From contig NBAY01000111.1 in NCBI GenBank assembly GCA_002794775.1, positions 1 through 64,000 of the forward strand: a stretch of DNA of 64,000 nt, written 5' to 3'. The position numbers were made by a program, and so were the translations under genes. This document shows, piece by piece, positions 32,533 to 45,926 of this stretch; the first letter of the stretch is position 1; each line of letters opens with the position of its first letter. Below the pieces are notes generated by a model. That model did not search any database. It had not been told where the DNA came from and saw only the letters and a program-made list of their open reading frames with translations. The DNA comes from Porodaedalea pini (lineage: Eukaryota > Basidiomycota > Agaricomycetes > Hymenochaetales > Hymenochaetaceae).

Positions 32533-34090
32533 TTATGCAATTGGAGAAAAGCATCTCCGCCAGTCCTTTCCATGCACAGAATTTGTGAAATCCAGTCTAG
32601 TTGAATATGAGCAACTAAGAACCGCAGTGTTTGGGGGACGCCAAAGTGTCGGACGAACGTCAGGAGGAACCCATAACAGCAATTCGCGTTGTTCACCACG
32701 TATCCATACATCTTCGTCCAAGGTCCAGTTCGAAAAGGCTCCCTTGTCAGGCCAGAGAAAGACGGAAGGAAAACTGCTCTTATGATTGTTGAGGAAACCA
32801 GAGATGACCTCCCCACTCGCAGTATGCCAGACTCTGATTGTTTTGTCCAGGGAGCCCGAGACAATGTACACGCTATCGGGAGAGAAGGCGACGGACGAGA
32901 CTCTGTCCGTATGTCCCACGAAAGGCCCGCAAACGATCTGCCCGCTCTCTGCATCCTAGATCGTGACCGTCTTATCATAGGATCCCGAGACGACGAGGGC
33001 ACCGTCAGGAGAGAAGGCGACAGATGATACCCAGTCCGAATGTCCCGTAAGGGAAAACATCTTATGTCATCATCATCCATATTACAGATCACGATTGTTC
33101 CTACCTCGAGCCCAGAAACAACCTCTCCACCCTCTGTCTCCCAGACTATGATCGTCCCATCTCCGCAGCCCGAGACAACGCATGTCCCGTCGGGTGAAAA
33201 GGCGACGGAGTAGACGCTGCCTGTGTGCCCTTCGAAAGGCACAGAAACAACCTCCCCACTCTCTGCGTCCCAGACACGGATTGTATTGTCCCGCAATCCC
33301 GAGACAAGGTATATCCCGTCTGGCGAGAAGGCGACGGAGTAGACGCTGTTTGTGTGCCCTTCGAAAGGTCCAGAAGCAACCTCCCCACTCTCTGCGTCCC
33401 AGACACGGATTGTATTGCCCTGGGAGCCCGAGACAACACGTGTCCCGTCTGGCGAGAAGGCGACGGAGTAGACGCTGTCTGTGTGCGCCCTTTGAAAGGT
33501 GCAGAAACAACCTCCCCACTCTCTACGTCCCAGACTCTAATTGTACTGTCATGCGAGCCCGAGACAACGCGTGTTCGATCGGGCGAGAAGGCGACGGACG
33601 AGACGCTGTTTGTGTGGCCTAGGAGAATTTTCAACAACGGTGACCGTTGATTTAGTCCTCTTCGATCTACCTTCACAAGAGAATATGCATGCTTAAAATA
33701 GTGAGCCGAAACAATTGATTCCTTCGATGTAAGAGGAAGAACAGAGAGATAGATATGAGGAGATGCTTGTAAAATGGGTAAAGTAAACATGGTGACTAGT
33801 CTGGGTGCATCCTCTAAAAATGCGAAGATTTCTGCATTCCGATTCTGATCAGGCGTCAGCGTCAAAGTTTAGCGGAACAGTATGTTCCCATACTCCCCGG
33901 CGTCGAAAAGGACACGGCTAATAAGGTTGACCTTTTTCAATAAGCTCAACACTCCGAGCCAGTACAATAGATGGATACGAAGGAAATCTGACAATTCATT
34001 CAGCAACGTCGAGAGAATATTAATGATCGAATTAAGATAATTACCCGTGCCTCTCCGCAGTGTCCGTACACTATTCTCTGCACGGCTCAT
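32533..34090 (-). pseudogene. NLR C-terminal WD40 fragment B
   Basis: The minus strand reads the end of an NLR: a post-NACHT helical segment (FLRIHLLYWLGVLSLLKKVN), [19 protein letters not shown], then about seven WD40 units and the tail WIRGEQRELLLWVPPDVRPT. Lesions include a 2-nt insertion after VSAPFKG near 33490 and a TAG at the Trp of one unit's WD dipeptide near 32955. A unit near 33080-33120 is also shortened. Units at 33150-33540 are nearly identical to each other. The NACHT domain itself is absent. Confidence 0.85.
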
Positions 34091-34461
34091 CTTTGCATCT
34101 CGTGAAACATACTTATTTTGACTTTGTCAGTGGTTAACAGCTCCTTGTTTGCGAGAGGGGTCGCATGAATACGGAAGTCCTGGACCTACACGCTAAGGTG
34201 AAGCTCGGCGATGCAATGAAGCAAATCCAGACATCCAAATAGATCCTATATCTCACCTGAAACTCGTAGTTACATGCACAAAAGACAATATTTTATGCGT
34301 AGACCATCTTCGGATGTATCCACGAAGTAAACGAATGCGCATCCCAACCTGGTGGAGTCGTTCATCCATTATTGTCTAAGTAGACTATACTATTCCAAGA
34401 ATAAATGTCAATGTGCAGAAACAAAAAAAGGAAAGGTTGAGTGACTAGGACGTGCCCATAT
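34091..34461. other. Intergenic spacer of the right array unit
   Basis: The end (34350-34460) resembles the spacer before GFA copies 1 and 2 (TTCATCC, TATTGTCTAA, AAGAATAAATGTCAATGTGC). No gene was seen. Confidence 0.5.
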
Positions 34462-34957
34462 CTACAATCCATTCTTCCCATCAACTTCCGTAGGCTTGAG
34501 CTTGTCTATCTCAATCCCGTCGAATGTGCGCACGTTGACCCCGACCTTGCCAAATCCTTTCCACAGAATGTGGATGCCACAGACGGGACAGAAGTACCGC
34601 GTGAGTTTCTTTCTTCCCCACAGATAATTTGAAGCCTCGTCGAAGGATCCCGACGTAAAGCGGAAACGAGTTTCGTCTGCGTAACTGCGAAATAAAGCGA
34701 TAAATAAGAGTGATGTGAAACACAGTGCCAGGGGTAGCATCCACAAAATGAGATTTCGAGGAAGATACATACATTTTTAGCTCGGCAGTCTTAGAACATA
34801 TACTGCAGTTGCACGATACTGGCTGGCGCACGGTGAGCGCAGGGTGTTCGACCTCGTAGGTGAACTTGCGGCAGTGACAGCCCCCAGTGTGCGTGAGGAC
34901 CTCAGCACCCTCAGGCCAAGGGCGGAGAGGTGGCGGAACAAACGGTTCTGAGAACAT
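34462..34957 (-). CDS. GFA/CENP-V domain zinc protein, array copy 3
   Basis: Two exons, with MFSEPFVPPPLRPWPEG, GGCHCRKFTYEVEH and SCNCSICS in exon 1 and DETRFRFTSGSFDEAS, LTRYFCPVCGIHILWKGFG and VRTFDGIEIDKL in exon 2. The cysteines are complete and the frame is open. The promoter differs from copies 1 and 2: the minus-strand TATAAATA is replaced by TAGGAATA at the matching place (about 35003-35010). This may lower transcription. It is the copy nearest the intact DUF218 gene. Confidence 0.85.
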
Positions 34958-35295
34958 GAGAGAGGAGAATAGAAAGATGAGCGCCGGTCGACAGGACAAG
35001 GATATTCCTATGAATGCAGATCTCAACATTCATTGGTCATGTGTTCATAATCCTTATGACTCGGAACATAACATTTAAGGGCACGCTAATCAGAGTGCAT
35101 ACAGGGTCGGGGACATGCGGGTATAATTATCCGGACTATGTAGAGTAAGGCGAAGAATCGGCTGGTGAGTGCTGCCTAGGTGCAGAGGATACAGAGCACG
35201 CGAGTAACAAGCCTAATATAATTTACATCTAGGACACTGTCACAGACATCAACATCGCAATATTAATGGAAAGTATTTACATACCTTCAGAAGTG

Positions 35296-36564
35296 TCATA
35301 ATCCGTCCCAGGGCAAAGGCCCTTCATACAAGCCCGCGAGCGACTTCACAGCCTGATACTGGTCTCCAGAATCTAAATCAGGAGCAAACTTCCATCGAGA
35401 ATCCATGCTCGGACACCACTCGAGCAGCGGAGCGATCTCTGGTGCGGAAACGTGGTACGGGTGCGCCTTCCGATGAACATTTCGTGCACGTCGCTTCGCG
35501 AGTAGAGAACCGTGGCATCCGTAGAGGTCTTGCGCATACGGCAGGTAGCCATTGGCACGCTAGACGGAGAATCAGCTACGTTCAAGACAAACATGTGATA
35601 AAACGCGTACCTCGCCCTTCATCGCCTCTTCATGCAAAGCACTCTCCTCCATATCAAACCCGACATAGTTCCATCTACTAGAAGGCCACCTTAATGCGGC
35701 ACGATGCAACTCGGCAAAACGTGCCTCCTTCATTGCGTACCCGACGACGGTGATGCGCTCGGGATAGCGGCCGGTCACCGTGCGGAAGCGCGCGAGCGAG
35801 AAGAGAAGGTTTTGGAAGGAGTCAAGAGCATGGTCTTCTGTCGCTGTGCGTTCGTACGTGCCGAGGCCAACCTTCGCTGAAGGCGATGGGGGTTTGAGGT
35901 ATGAAAGTGCTACTGCTAGGGAGAGGTACGACGCGGACTCGGAGACAGGAGTAGACGAACGCGTCGAGCCTCTGAGATATTTATTATTTCAGAGAGAGAC
36001 AGAATGAAGAGACGACACAACTTACCCGCTGAAGACAAGGAGACTTTTCGAGTCGGCATCTGCTAGTTCCACACTGTGTGGTGTTATTCAGTGCGCCAGT
36101 GCATGAAATCTTTGTAGCACGGACCCACTACGAATGTGTCCAATAAATGCCTCTATTCGTGATTTAGCCCCTTCGCCACTTTGGTAATGCTCAAGCGCCC
36201 ATGCATCTTCCCGTAGTGCCTCTTCTGCTTCATTTCCCAGCCAAACACCGTGCCCAGCTACCATGATGAGATGGTCGAGCTTCTGCAGTTCCAGAGGCCT
36301 ATCTATAGTATCTTCAATCGACTTAACTTCCCTTCTGCCTTCCCACCGCGCGTCATACGAATGCTGTACATCGTCAAGCCAGTGTCGGAGATTTAGAATC
36401 AGAGAAAGCATGAGACCAGCTGCGAGCAAGAGAACAGCTAGGTTCGTGACGCGCGAGCGCGCATAAAGAAGGTGCAGACGCTGAGACCAGACATCATTTG
36501 GTCCGAGGTTCGTGTGGCTCGGTTTACGAGGGCGACGTCGCGAGGAGACGGGTGCAGGTAACAT
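35296..36564 (-). CDS. DUF218 (YdcF/SanA-like) membrane-anchored protein
   Basis: Four exons give a protein of about 370 residues. The N-terminal part is basic, then one transmembrane segment (VTNLAVLLLAAGLMLSLILN). The DUF218 domain follows: DHLIMVAGHGVWLGNE, KSLLVFSGGSTR, TEDHALDSFQNLLFSLARFR, YPERITVVGYAMKEARFAEL, ALRWPSSRWNYVGFDMEE, then an end with DLYGCHGSLLAKRRARN and HPYHVSAPEIAPLLEWCP. Introns start at GTCCGT after HIRSG, at GTAAGT after FSG and at GTACGC after MKGE. Fungal members are single-pass proteins of unknown function, and bacterial relatives act in the envelope. Two truncated copies lie in the array to the left. It ends about 0.34 kb from GFA copy 3, on the same strand. Confidence 0.85.
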
Positions 36565-37036
36565 GGATGTGCGTTTTCGAGTTCTCGAAGGAATTACATA
36601 TCCGTCACGTGGCTGAAACGCGTGTCGACGCGTCGCTCGTTTTGTAGCTTGATCATGCTCCTTCGATGAACATCCAATCTTCCTTACACAAGCTCAATAC
36701 ACTCCTTCTTTCTGGATTCACCGCTGTATTTGTGAACAACATACGAAGAGTCCTAAAGACATATTGCTCATGCAAAGGATCTATTGTTTAAAATTAGGGT
36801 CGGCGCGTCAGGGTTACTTGCGACTTCGTGGCCAAGCATGCCGTTCAGCAAGGAATACTCGCGGGCCACGAGACTGTGCACTAGATTTTATAAAAAGAGC
36901 CGAAGAGAAGCAACGAACCGCGAGACCGTTGTTTTGTCGCCATCGCCGATGGTCGCCGTCTGTGGTCCGAACTGTACGCACATCGGCTCAAAATACTAGT
37001 TCAGCAGAAAGCGATCGCTTCAACCATTACTTAACT

Positions 37037-37265
37037 TCCTCCCTCAGCCACTCAGACGAGGATCATTTCCTCTTCACACCAGGCCCCTTCGACGAGGTCT
37101 CGACATACATACAATATGGGGCGGGAGGTATGTCACACGATACTCCTGCCCAACCTGCGGCGTCGCCATTCTGTGGAAGGGCGCGGGCAGAGCTGGTATC
37201 AATGCATGCACATTCGATGGAATTGACACGATCTCGAAATATGACAGGAAGAACAAGCTTTAGGA
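37037..37265 (+). pseudogene. Inverted GFA fragment at the array edge
   Basis: The plus strand reads DEDHFLFTPGPFDEVSTYI, then, after a frame change near 37115, TRYSCPTCGVAILWKGAG and INACTFDGID. This is GFA exon 2 only, inverted with respect to the array copies and without exon 1. A transcribed product is unlikely. Confidence 0.75.
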
Positions 37266-37740
37266 TGCAAATATGTTCTGTAGAGACGCATTCTTTATTA
37301 TCACCCAAGAGATTAAATTACCATACAGTTGTGACAATTCACGCTGAAGAGAACCGTCTCTGAGAAGCACCACTGATAGTCAATGGGACTTTTACTACGT
37401 AGCAAAAGCGATCTTGAGCTCCAATATGATGGTATTACTCGTGTATCTACTTAAAGCATAATAAATAGGGATTTTTTATAAACGGGTCAAGGACACACGT
37501 ACACTAGAAATGACTCCTACATGGCACAACGCAAATCACATAACCTAGAAACCCCGTACATACACAGCAGATACACACCGTCATCACAACAGACATCCTT
37601 TTCAAAATCACAACACCAGAATACCGAGCAAGACAAGAGGAAGATCAGGTAAAATCAAAACACGCGGCCAACACCTCTCGATGTACCACGCATCAAGGCT
37701 CTGTACAGCACCCAAGAAAGCGCGTGAAATAAAGTCCACG
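37266..37740. other. Intergenic region, 3' side of the MAPK gene
   Basis: No gene recognised. It should hold the 3' UTR and terminator of the MAP kinase gene on the minus strand. Confidence 0.4.
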
Positions 37741-39488
<1,748 letters not shown>

Positions 39489-40139
39489 GGCGATATGCGT
39501 CCTATCTCAACCAAGGTGGTTTGCAAGGGGGAAATGGTCGGTGGAAGATGAAGGTGAAGTATAAGAGTCGGACACTGTGCTCGTCGTTTCAGCCTATACG
39601 GCAGATGGACTTTGATGGAATATCTCCTGTTTGGATCGATAGATGGGGTTAGAGGCGGTGGTCGGTCTGATACCGCCCGTGATCAGTGATCGAGTTGATA
39701 TAACCTACCGAGACAACCGGTATAAATATATATTTTCAAGAACTTTGTATAATGGAACGACGGCAGAAGCGTATGTACCGTAGGTCGACGAGAGTACGCG
39801 ACACAACTATGTACAGAGAGAATCGATGCGTGCCAGGCTGTCGAAACGTTGCTGGATCGACGTGCTACACGTGATCATTGCTATGCAGAATTTTACTGTC
39901 CCTTGTCTTTCACCGCTTTCCTCGTAGCTGGTCTTCTCGAAGACGCGTATATGCCAAAGGCCATCATCGACTCTTGGTCATTTATCTCAAGACCGCGTTT
40001 GTTGATAGCATTGTGCATCAACTGCGAAAGCTCGACATCGTCGGACATCTGACGGAGCACAGCTGGACTGGCACGGAGCGCGTATATTTAAGCACGGCCT
40101 CTCTCTTGTCCACGTCTTCGCAACCTCTCTGATCTACCG
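39489..40139. promoter_or_regulatory. Divergent promoter region between MAPK and TRP genes
   Basis: The 650 bp between two divergently transcribed genes have no gene. TATATTTAAG at about 40083-40092 lies 50 bp before the TRP ATG, followed by a pyrimidine-rich stretch (TCTCTCTTGTCC). No clear TATA was chosen for the MAPK side. Confidence 0.6.
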
Positions 40140-42850
40140 ATGAGCACTATAGCCCTCCCAGAGTCTCTGCGTCGCCCCATAGACTGCTTAATGATCGACA
40201 ACTTCGATTCGTTCACATGGAATCTCTACCAGTCTCTAACTTTGCTAGGCACAGAGGTCACTGTCATCCGCAACGATGCAATAGACGCGTCTGCTCTTCC
40301 ATACCTTGATATCAAGCGTCTCATCATCTCCCCTGGCCCAGGTCATCCTCGCACTGACTCGGGGATTTCTCGCGAAGCGGTACGGTTCTTTACAGGGAAA
40401 GTACCGATTCTAGGTGTATGTATGGGTTTGGAAGTTGTCGTGGACGTCTTTGGGGGAGAGATTGCGTGAGTCTCTACACTACTTCGAGAATGCTTGCTTG
40501 ACGTCATGTTACATGGTATTGATTATCACCCAGCTATGCGGGAGAAATCAAGCACGGGAAGCTCAGTCCTGTCCGTCACGACGGACGTGGTGTTTTTAGT
40601 GGACTTCCACAGTCGTTCCAATCGACGAGATATCACTCGCTTAGCGCGTCCGTTAAGACTGTACCCGACGTTCTTGCCATCACAGCAGCAACAGAAGACA
40701 GCGGCGTCATCATGGGTGTCCGTCACCGACAATTCGTGATCGAAGCTGTGCAATACCACCCTGAAAGTGTACTTTCCGAGGAGGGCGACAGCCTTCTGCA
40801 AAACTTCCTGAACCTGCGGGGCGGAACATGGGACGAGAACCCTGCTATGCGTGTGTCCGATCTTTCTCTTCCGCCTTTCCCGATCGATGTCCCGAACGGC
40901 GCCCCTGCTCAGCCGAAGTCGAGCAAGCTGCCGACCATCCTCGAGAAGATCCACGTGCAGCGGCTGAAAGACATTGAACATGCCAAAAACACCCCTGGGA
41001 CGTCGATGGAGGACCTTGAGACGCTTCTCTCGATGAACCTCGCGCCTCCTCTCATCAGCCTGACCGAGCGCATGCGTACAACGCCGCAGACCTCGCCTGC
41101 TCTCATGGCCGAGATCAAACGTGCGTCGCCTTCGAAAGGTCCAATTGCGATGCGTGCGAACGCTGCGCAACAGGCGCTTACTTATGCACTCGCTGGCGCA
41201 TCCGTCGTGTCCGTCCTGACCGAGCCGCACTGGTTCAAGGGCTCTCTGCTCGATATGCGGCTCGCACGGCAAGCAATTGATCCGCTCCCAAATCGACCTG
41301 CTGTCCTACGCAAGGATTTCATTGTCGATGAGTATCAGATTGCGGAAGCACGGTTGCAAGGAGCCGATACTGTTTTGCTTATCGTCGCGATGCTGCCAGT
41401 GCCGCGGTTACGAGCACTCTACGCATACGCGACGCGCCTTGGTATGGAGCCACTTGTCGAAGTGAACAACGCAGCGGAGATGGACGCTGCGCTGGAGCTT
41501 GGTGCGCGTGTCATCGGCGTCAACAACCGGAATCTACACAGCTTCGAGGTCGATATGGGCACGACCAGCCGCCTAGCAGACATGGTGCACGAGCGGAACG
41601 TTATTCTGTGCGCATTAAGCGGGATTTCCGGCCCTGCAGATGTACGCACGTACGCCGAGCAAGGTGTGAGTGCTGTATTGGTCGGAGAGGCACTCATGCG
41701 TGCGCAGGACACGCGGATATTCATTCGCGAGCTTCTTGGGTGGGACATTCCTGCGGACGAAGAAGCAGAGGACGAGCCACCTCTTGTGAAAATTTGCGGT
41801 ATCCGCACGGTTGACGAGGCGCTTACTGCCGCGCAGGCTGGCGCAGACATGCTCGGACTAATGTTTGTTCCCTCCAGTAAGCGCCGCGTCCCTCTCGATG
41901 TCGCCTGCCGCATCGCCCATGCCATCCGCGAGCGCCGCACGCAAGTGGAAGCGGAGGTGCCGTACACGTCTTCCGAGAACATCCAAGAAAAAGAGTCTTC
42001 CGAGGGCCAAATGCGGAACGCACTGTGGTTCGCCATGCACGCGTCCCGACTCGCTCGCACGCTCCGCGCCGGACACGCGCGTCCGCAGCTCGTCGGTGTC
42101 TTCCAGGACCAGCCACTGGCACATGTGCTGGAGGTGGTGGCATCTGCGCAGCTCGATGCGGTGCAGTTGCACGGTTCGGAGCCACTCCACTGGCCGGCAC
42201 ATATCCCCGTCCCCGTCGTGCGAGTCTTCCACGTCGATGCGGATGGCCGGGGCATTGAAGGCATCACGCGCCCCGGTCTGCACAAGTTCGTGCTCCTGGA
42301 CGCGATGCGTCCGGATGGCCTCAGTGGAGGGAGTGGGAAGGTTGTTGACTGGGAGCTTGCCCGGTCTGTCGCCGACGCGGGTGAGGTTATCCCTTCGCCA
42401 TCCAAGATTTCGGTAGCAGCACCCTCGTCTTCAGTAAATGGCCACACGAATGGGCAAGCTGAGGCAGCGGGGTCTGCTAGGGAGTCTCAAGCTTCGCCGA
42501 CCGACCCGTCAACTCCTGTGCCATTGTCTTCAACAGGCCGGCTGCCTATAATCCTTGCTGGCGGCCTGACTCCCGAAAACGTCGCTGATGCGGTTGCGCG
42601 CGTGCGGCCATGGGCAGTCGACGTCTCCGGCGGCCTCGAGCGTGCAGATGGCTCGGGGAAGGACCTCGAGAAGATATCTGCTTTCGTGCGCGCGGCGAAA
42701 GGGCCCGAGCTGATAGTAACGCCATCGGAGAAAAGCGTCTCGTTAGACGAGGAGCAGACGCCGGTAGCGCAGCATGAGGGCCATGAACATGATACCGCTT
42801 TGGTGACGTCGTCCACATACCAGACTGAGGCACCGGCCTCGTCCGTCTAA
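40140..42850 (+). CDS. TRP1: Trifunctional tryptophan biosynthesis protein (GATase-IGPS-PRAI)
   Basis: Two exons (40140-40465 and 40534-42850), about 880 residues. Domain 1 is the anthranilate synthase glutamine amidotransferase: LMIDNFDSFTWNLYQ, SPGPGHPRTDSGIS, nucleophile in LGVCMGLE, and QYHPESVLSEEG. Domain 2 is indole-3-glycerol-phosphate synthase: LPTILEKIHVQRL, MAEIKRASPSKGPI, VLRKDFIVDEYQI, IGVNNRNLHSFEVD and SGISGPADV. Domain 3 is phosphoribosylanthranilate isomerase: LVKICGIRTVDEA, LGLMFVPSSKR, LVGVFQDQ, DAVQLHGSE, LDAMRPDGLSGG and ILAGGLTPENVA, VDVSGGLE. This domain order is the normal fungal TrpC/TRP1 fusion and serves steps 1, 3 and 4 of the chorismate-to-tryptophan pathway with an anthranilate synthase component I encoded elsewhere. 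Odd points: the GATase motif reads CMGLE where CxGxQ is usual, and domain 3 carries a low-complexity insertion of about 55 residues (42370-42540). Confidence 0.93.
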
Positions 42851-43794
42851 CTTTATCCTTGGAGTTATGAGACGTGTTGTTTCCTTTCTTTAATCTTTTT
42901 TATACAGGAAGTATTGTAGGCTATAGTAAAAGGCTTGGATCTCGTATAAGACGAGTATGTCTATCATCCACAAGAGTTAGAATGTTCTGCGCATTGTCCA
43001 CTAATGAGATGCACAGCTAGAGAGGCGGCCTAATGGCTATGTTTCGATCCGGTTCGGCATGATTGTTTGGAATGTTCTGGCCTTCTCGGGTGCATTGCCG
43101 CAACGCGCAGGCGCGCTGCTTCCCGATGCATATCTGACCTCAGTCCGTCTTGTTCTGAAAGATTGCCCATTGCCAAATTGAACGATATTTTTGAGATACT
43201 CATGCCCTCGATTCAATTAGCTCTTCCCTTTCTTGTACGTTTGTGTGTGTGTGTCGTTGCTTGGACATCACGGGTCAAATTTGAGCGCTGTCCAATCGAT
43301 TCAATCGATACATGACCCTGTGCATGCCAGGATCTGCAGCCGACAGCATGTTCAAGGCGCATTTCAGCACTCATCTACTTACTTACTTCACATTCATAGC
43401 TGTGCTCCGGAAGCCCTACTTAGCACTTGGCCTCTACTGCGTAGATGCAGCAACCTATGCGGAGACTGGTCTTGACGCAGCTGCGGAACACCAGAAGAAA
43501 AAGGCAATTAATATTGCTTGCTGTGCAGCTTTCGCGGCGAGCGTCTGCACAGCTTGATGCGCGAGCGCTCCGTCCCTCGCTTCATTTTAGCCGTTCACCG
43601 CAATGCTGATGGCGAGTAAAATGTAAAATGTAATGCATGTTTTACACGTCTGTGCTGCGCTATAAAGGTCGCGCGAATTGAGCTTTTTGCACTCATACAT
43701 CCTCGCCCCTCACCTGCACGACTCTTCAGCCCGGCTCTTCTCTTCGGGCACTCCCTTTCCCAATTTCCTCCACCCTTCCATCTCTGTAATCAAC
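42851..43794. other. Intergenic region with TATA box of the membrane-protein gene
   Basis: No gene recognised. TATAAA at 43661-43666 is followed by a long C/T-rich leader (43690-43790) up to the ATG at 43795, a normal arrangement for strongly expressed basidiomycete genes. Confidence 0.55.
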
Positions 43795-44637
43795 ATGGTC
43801 TACGGTGTCAGGTCTCACAAGTTTTGCTGCTGTCTGCCTGTTCGTTTGGGCGTGTTCGTCCTCTCGTTTCTGCAAATTCTCTCAGCAGGTATGGTCGCGG
43901 CAGCAAGCTACCTTGTGCTCATCAAAGGGCGTGCGTGTACCTCCTTTTGACGCATTCGGACCTTGCCTGACATGTGTTCTGGCCTGCAGAGATCGACGTG
44001 CAAAAATACAAGATCGTGGCAATCATCAGTGCCGTTATCATGACCTTGCTCTTCATTGTCTCCCTCCTTGGGTGAGTCGGCTTCAACTCCCTCTGTTCCA
44101 ATTTCTCATCACTAATTTGCCTGAAGATTCATAGGCTCCATTTTCCGCCGGCTCGCATTCGTCCGACTATTCTCCTCAACGTTGAACTGGCTCCTTGGGA
44201 TCAACATCGCGGCAGGCATCGCGAGCGTCGTTCTCCTGTTCATCACGGACAAGCAGCAGCTCATCAACGACTGCATTAATGGGTCAACGGACCAGGACCT
44301 CATTGACACATGCAACCACATCGACACGTACAAGTACTCAATGGTCGGGCTCATTGTCTTCAACTGGCTCGTCCAGCTTTGTGCGTTCCACCATACTCCT
44401 AATAATCTCGACGACTTGAAGCTGACTGGCATGTACCCTGTTACAGATGAGTGCATCATCGTCGCGCGCTACGTGATACAGCTCCAGGAGGAGAAGGAGG
44501 AGAAATGGCGCCTGTCGTCGATGAAGACGTATACCCAGGTCTCTGGCCGCGACAGCACAGACGCGTTCCACCACCCGTCAGTCTCATACCCATACGCCGA
44601 CAAGGATCACTCATATGGCTCCTATAACGCCGCATAA
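43795..44637 (+). CDS. Four-helix (tetraspan-like) membrane protein
   Basis: Four exons encode about 190 residues. Transmembrane-like segments are VRLGVFVLSFLQILSAGMVA, VAIISAVIMTLLFIVSLLGF, TLNWLLGINIAAGIASVVLL and MVGLIVFNWLVQL. A short N terminus with CCCLP precedes helix 1. Between helices 3 and 4 is a loop with two cysteines (NDCINGSTDQDLIDTCNH) that could form a disulphide, as in tetraspan families. The C terminus is cytosolic-looking, charged (QLQEEKEEKWRLSSM) and Tyr/Ser-rich. Agaricomycete genomes hold many such small proteins of unknown function. I found no enzyme motif. The introns have GT-AG ends and the frame is closed. Confidence 0.8.
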
Positions 44638-45926
44638 ATTCCAAGCCTCGAGCTGCATTCGACTCTGACTGTCGTATTTTTTTTCTCTCTTCGGATCGGA
44701 CCGGACTCTTTGCCTTGTCGCAATCTTTTGACGAAACGACATGAACACACATCGGACTCTACTCTTCCATACTGTACATTATATCTTGACACTTAACTTA
44801 TACCTCCCTTTCTCTGATACATTTAGTTTAGCACTGTCCGCAACCTCCCGAGTCACCAGCAACGTGCGCATGCCAGATCCTATCACGCTTCTGCGTCCTG
44901 TTCCTCCGATATTAGGCCATGGTCTATTTTAGACTCATTTGTTTTGAAGTTCTGCTGAATGTGTATAACTTAAGTAGGACAGGTCCACTCGTCCCTACTA
45001 AATATTCTGAAGAGTTTGAATGAAACGTTGCAACTGGGTCAAGCCATTTCGTCGAACGATAGTGGTGTCGCGGAGCTTGAATTTTGGTCTAATCAGTGCC
45101 GCCTTCGAAATCAGCCTCTACTGCTGCTTTGACTACACTTCCCCCAACTCTTATTACTGACGGCACTCCAGCAACTGAATCCTACCTCTGCCCTTTCTCA
45201 GACGCACTCTGATATCGATCTGATAACGAGTCTCCTCTTCCTGTGTATCTGAGCCTTTTGTTGCCCAAATGACCTCGGGCCAATCTCTTGCTCACGACGT
45301 CTTTTCCCACTTTCTCAGCGCTTCAGGACTTCATGACTGATTTCATTGGAATACCACGCGCGTGGACAAGAAGCTATGACAAAGGCGAGTTCGGGCCGCT
45401 CAAATGTACAAAATTGTGGCACGCTGAAGAAACCAATCGGCTCCGAGTCAAGTTATCACGATAGAAGAAACGAAGAACATAAAGAAAGAAGATAGATCTG
45501 GATGCCTCATTGAAGAATGGGTCATCCGATCTTTGTCAGCTTTATAGCACCAGAACAATTGCTGAACGGGTCTTGTTTGTCTCATACTGCCATGATACTG
45601 ACCTACCCAGTAGATTCCCAAGCTATGATCAGAGTCTAGCAGCCCCATCAACCGTCGAGTCTCAGCTCACTCCGCGGACACGTGTATAGGAAGATAAGAG
45701 ATTAAATGTGCGTGCAATGGACTTCGAAGTTTTCGAAGTGCGACCTCCTCCGTGTGTACACCGAATCTATATTTTTTTAACAGTCTTCTAAGGTCTCGTG
45801 CCCTCATCTCGCTCCGGCCTACCGTCATATCTCAAATTCGACGAAACCCTTCATGCAGATAACGAGTGTCCAGCAGCTGTATAAAGGAACGGACAACACG
45901 TTCGGATCCCTGTATCCTCAATCTTC
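44638..45926. other. Intergenic region, 1.3 kb
   Basis: Only short, unconserved frames. TATAAA at 45880-45885 lies 42-47 bp before the ATG of the next gene and is its likely core promoter. Confidence 0.5.

Noticed and set aside
42000..42447. Long minus-strand frames opposite the TRP gene
   Set aside because: They mirror the high GC and codon bias of the TRP coding strand and have no domain features.
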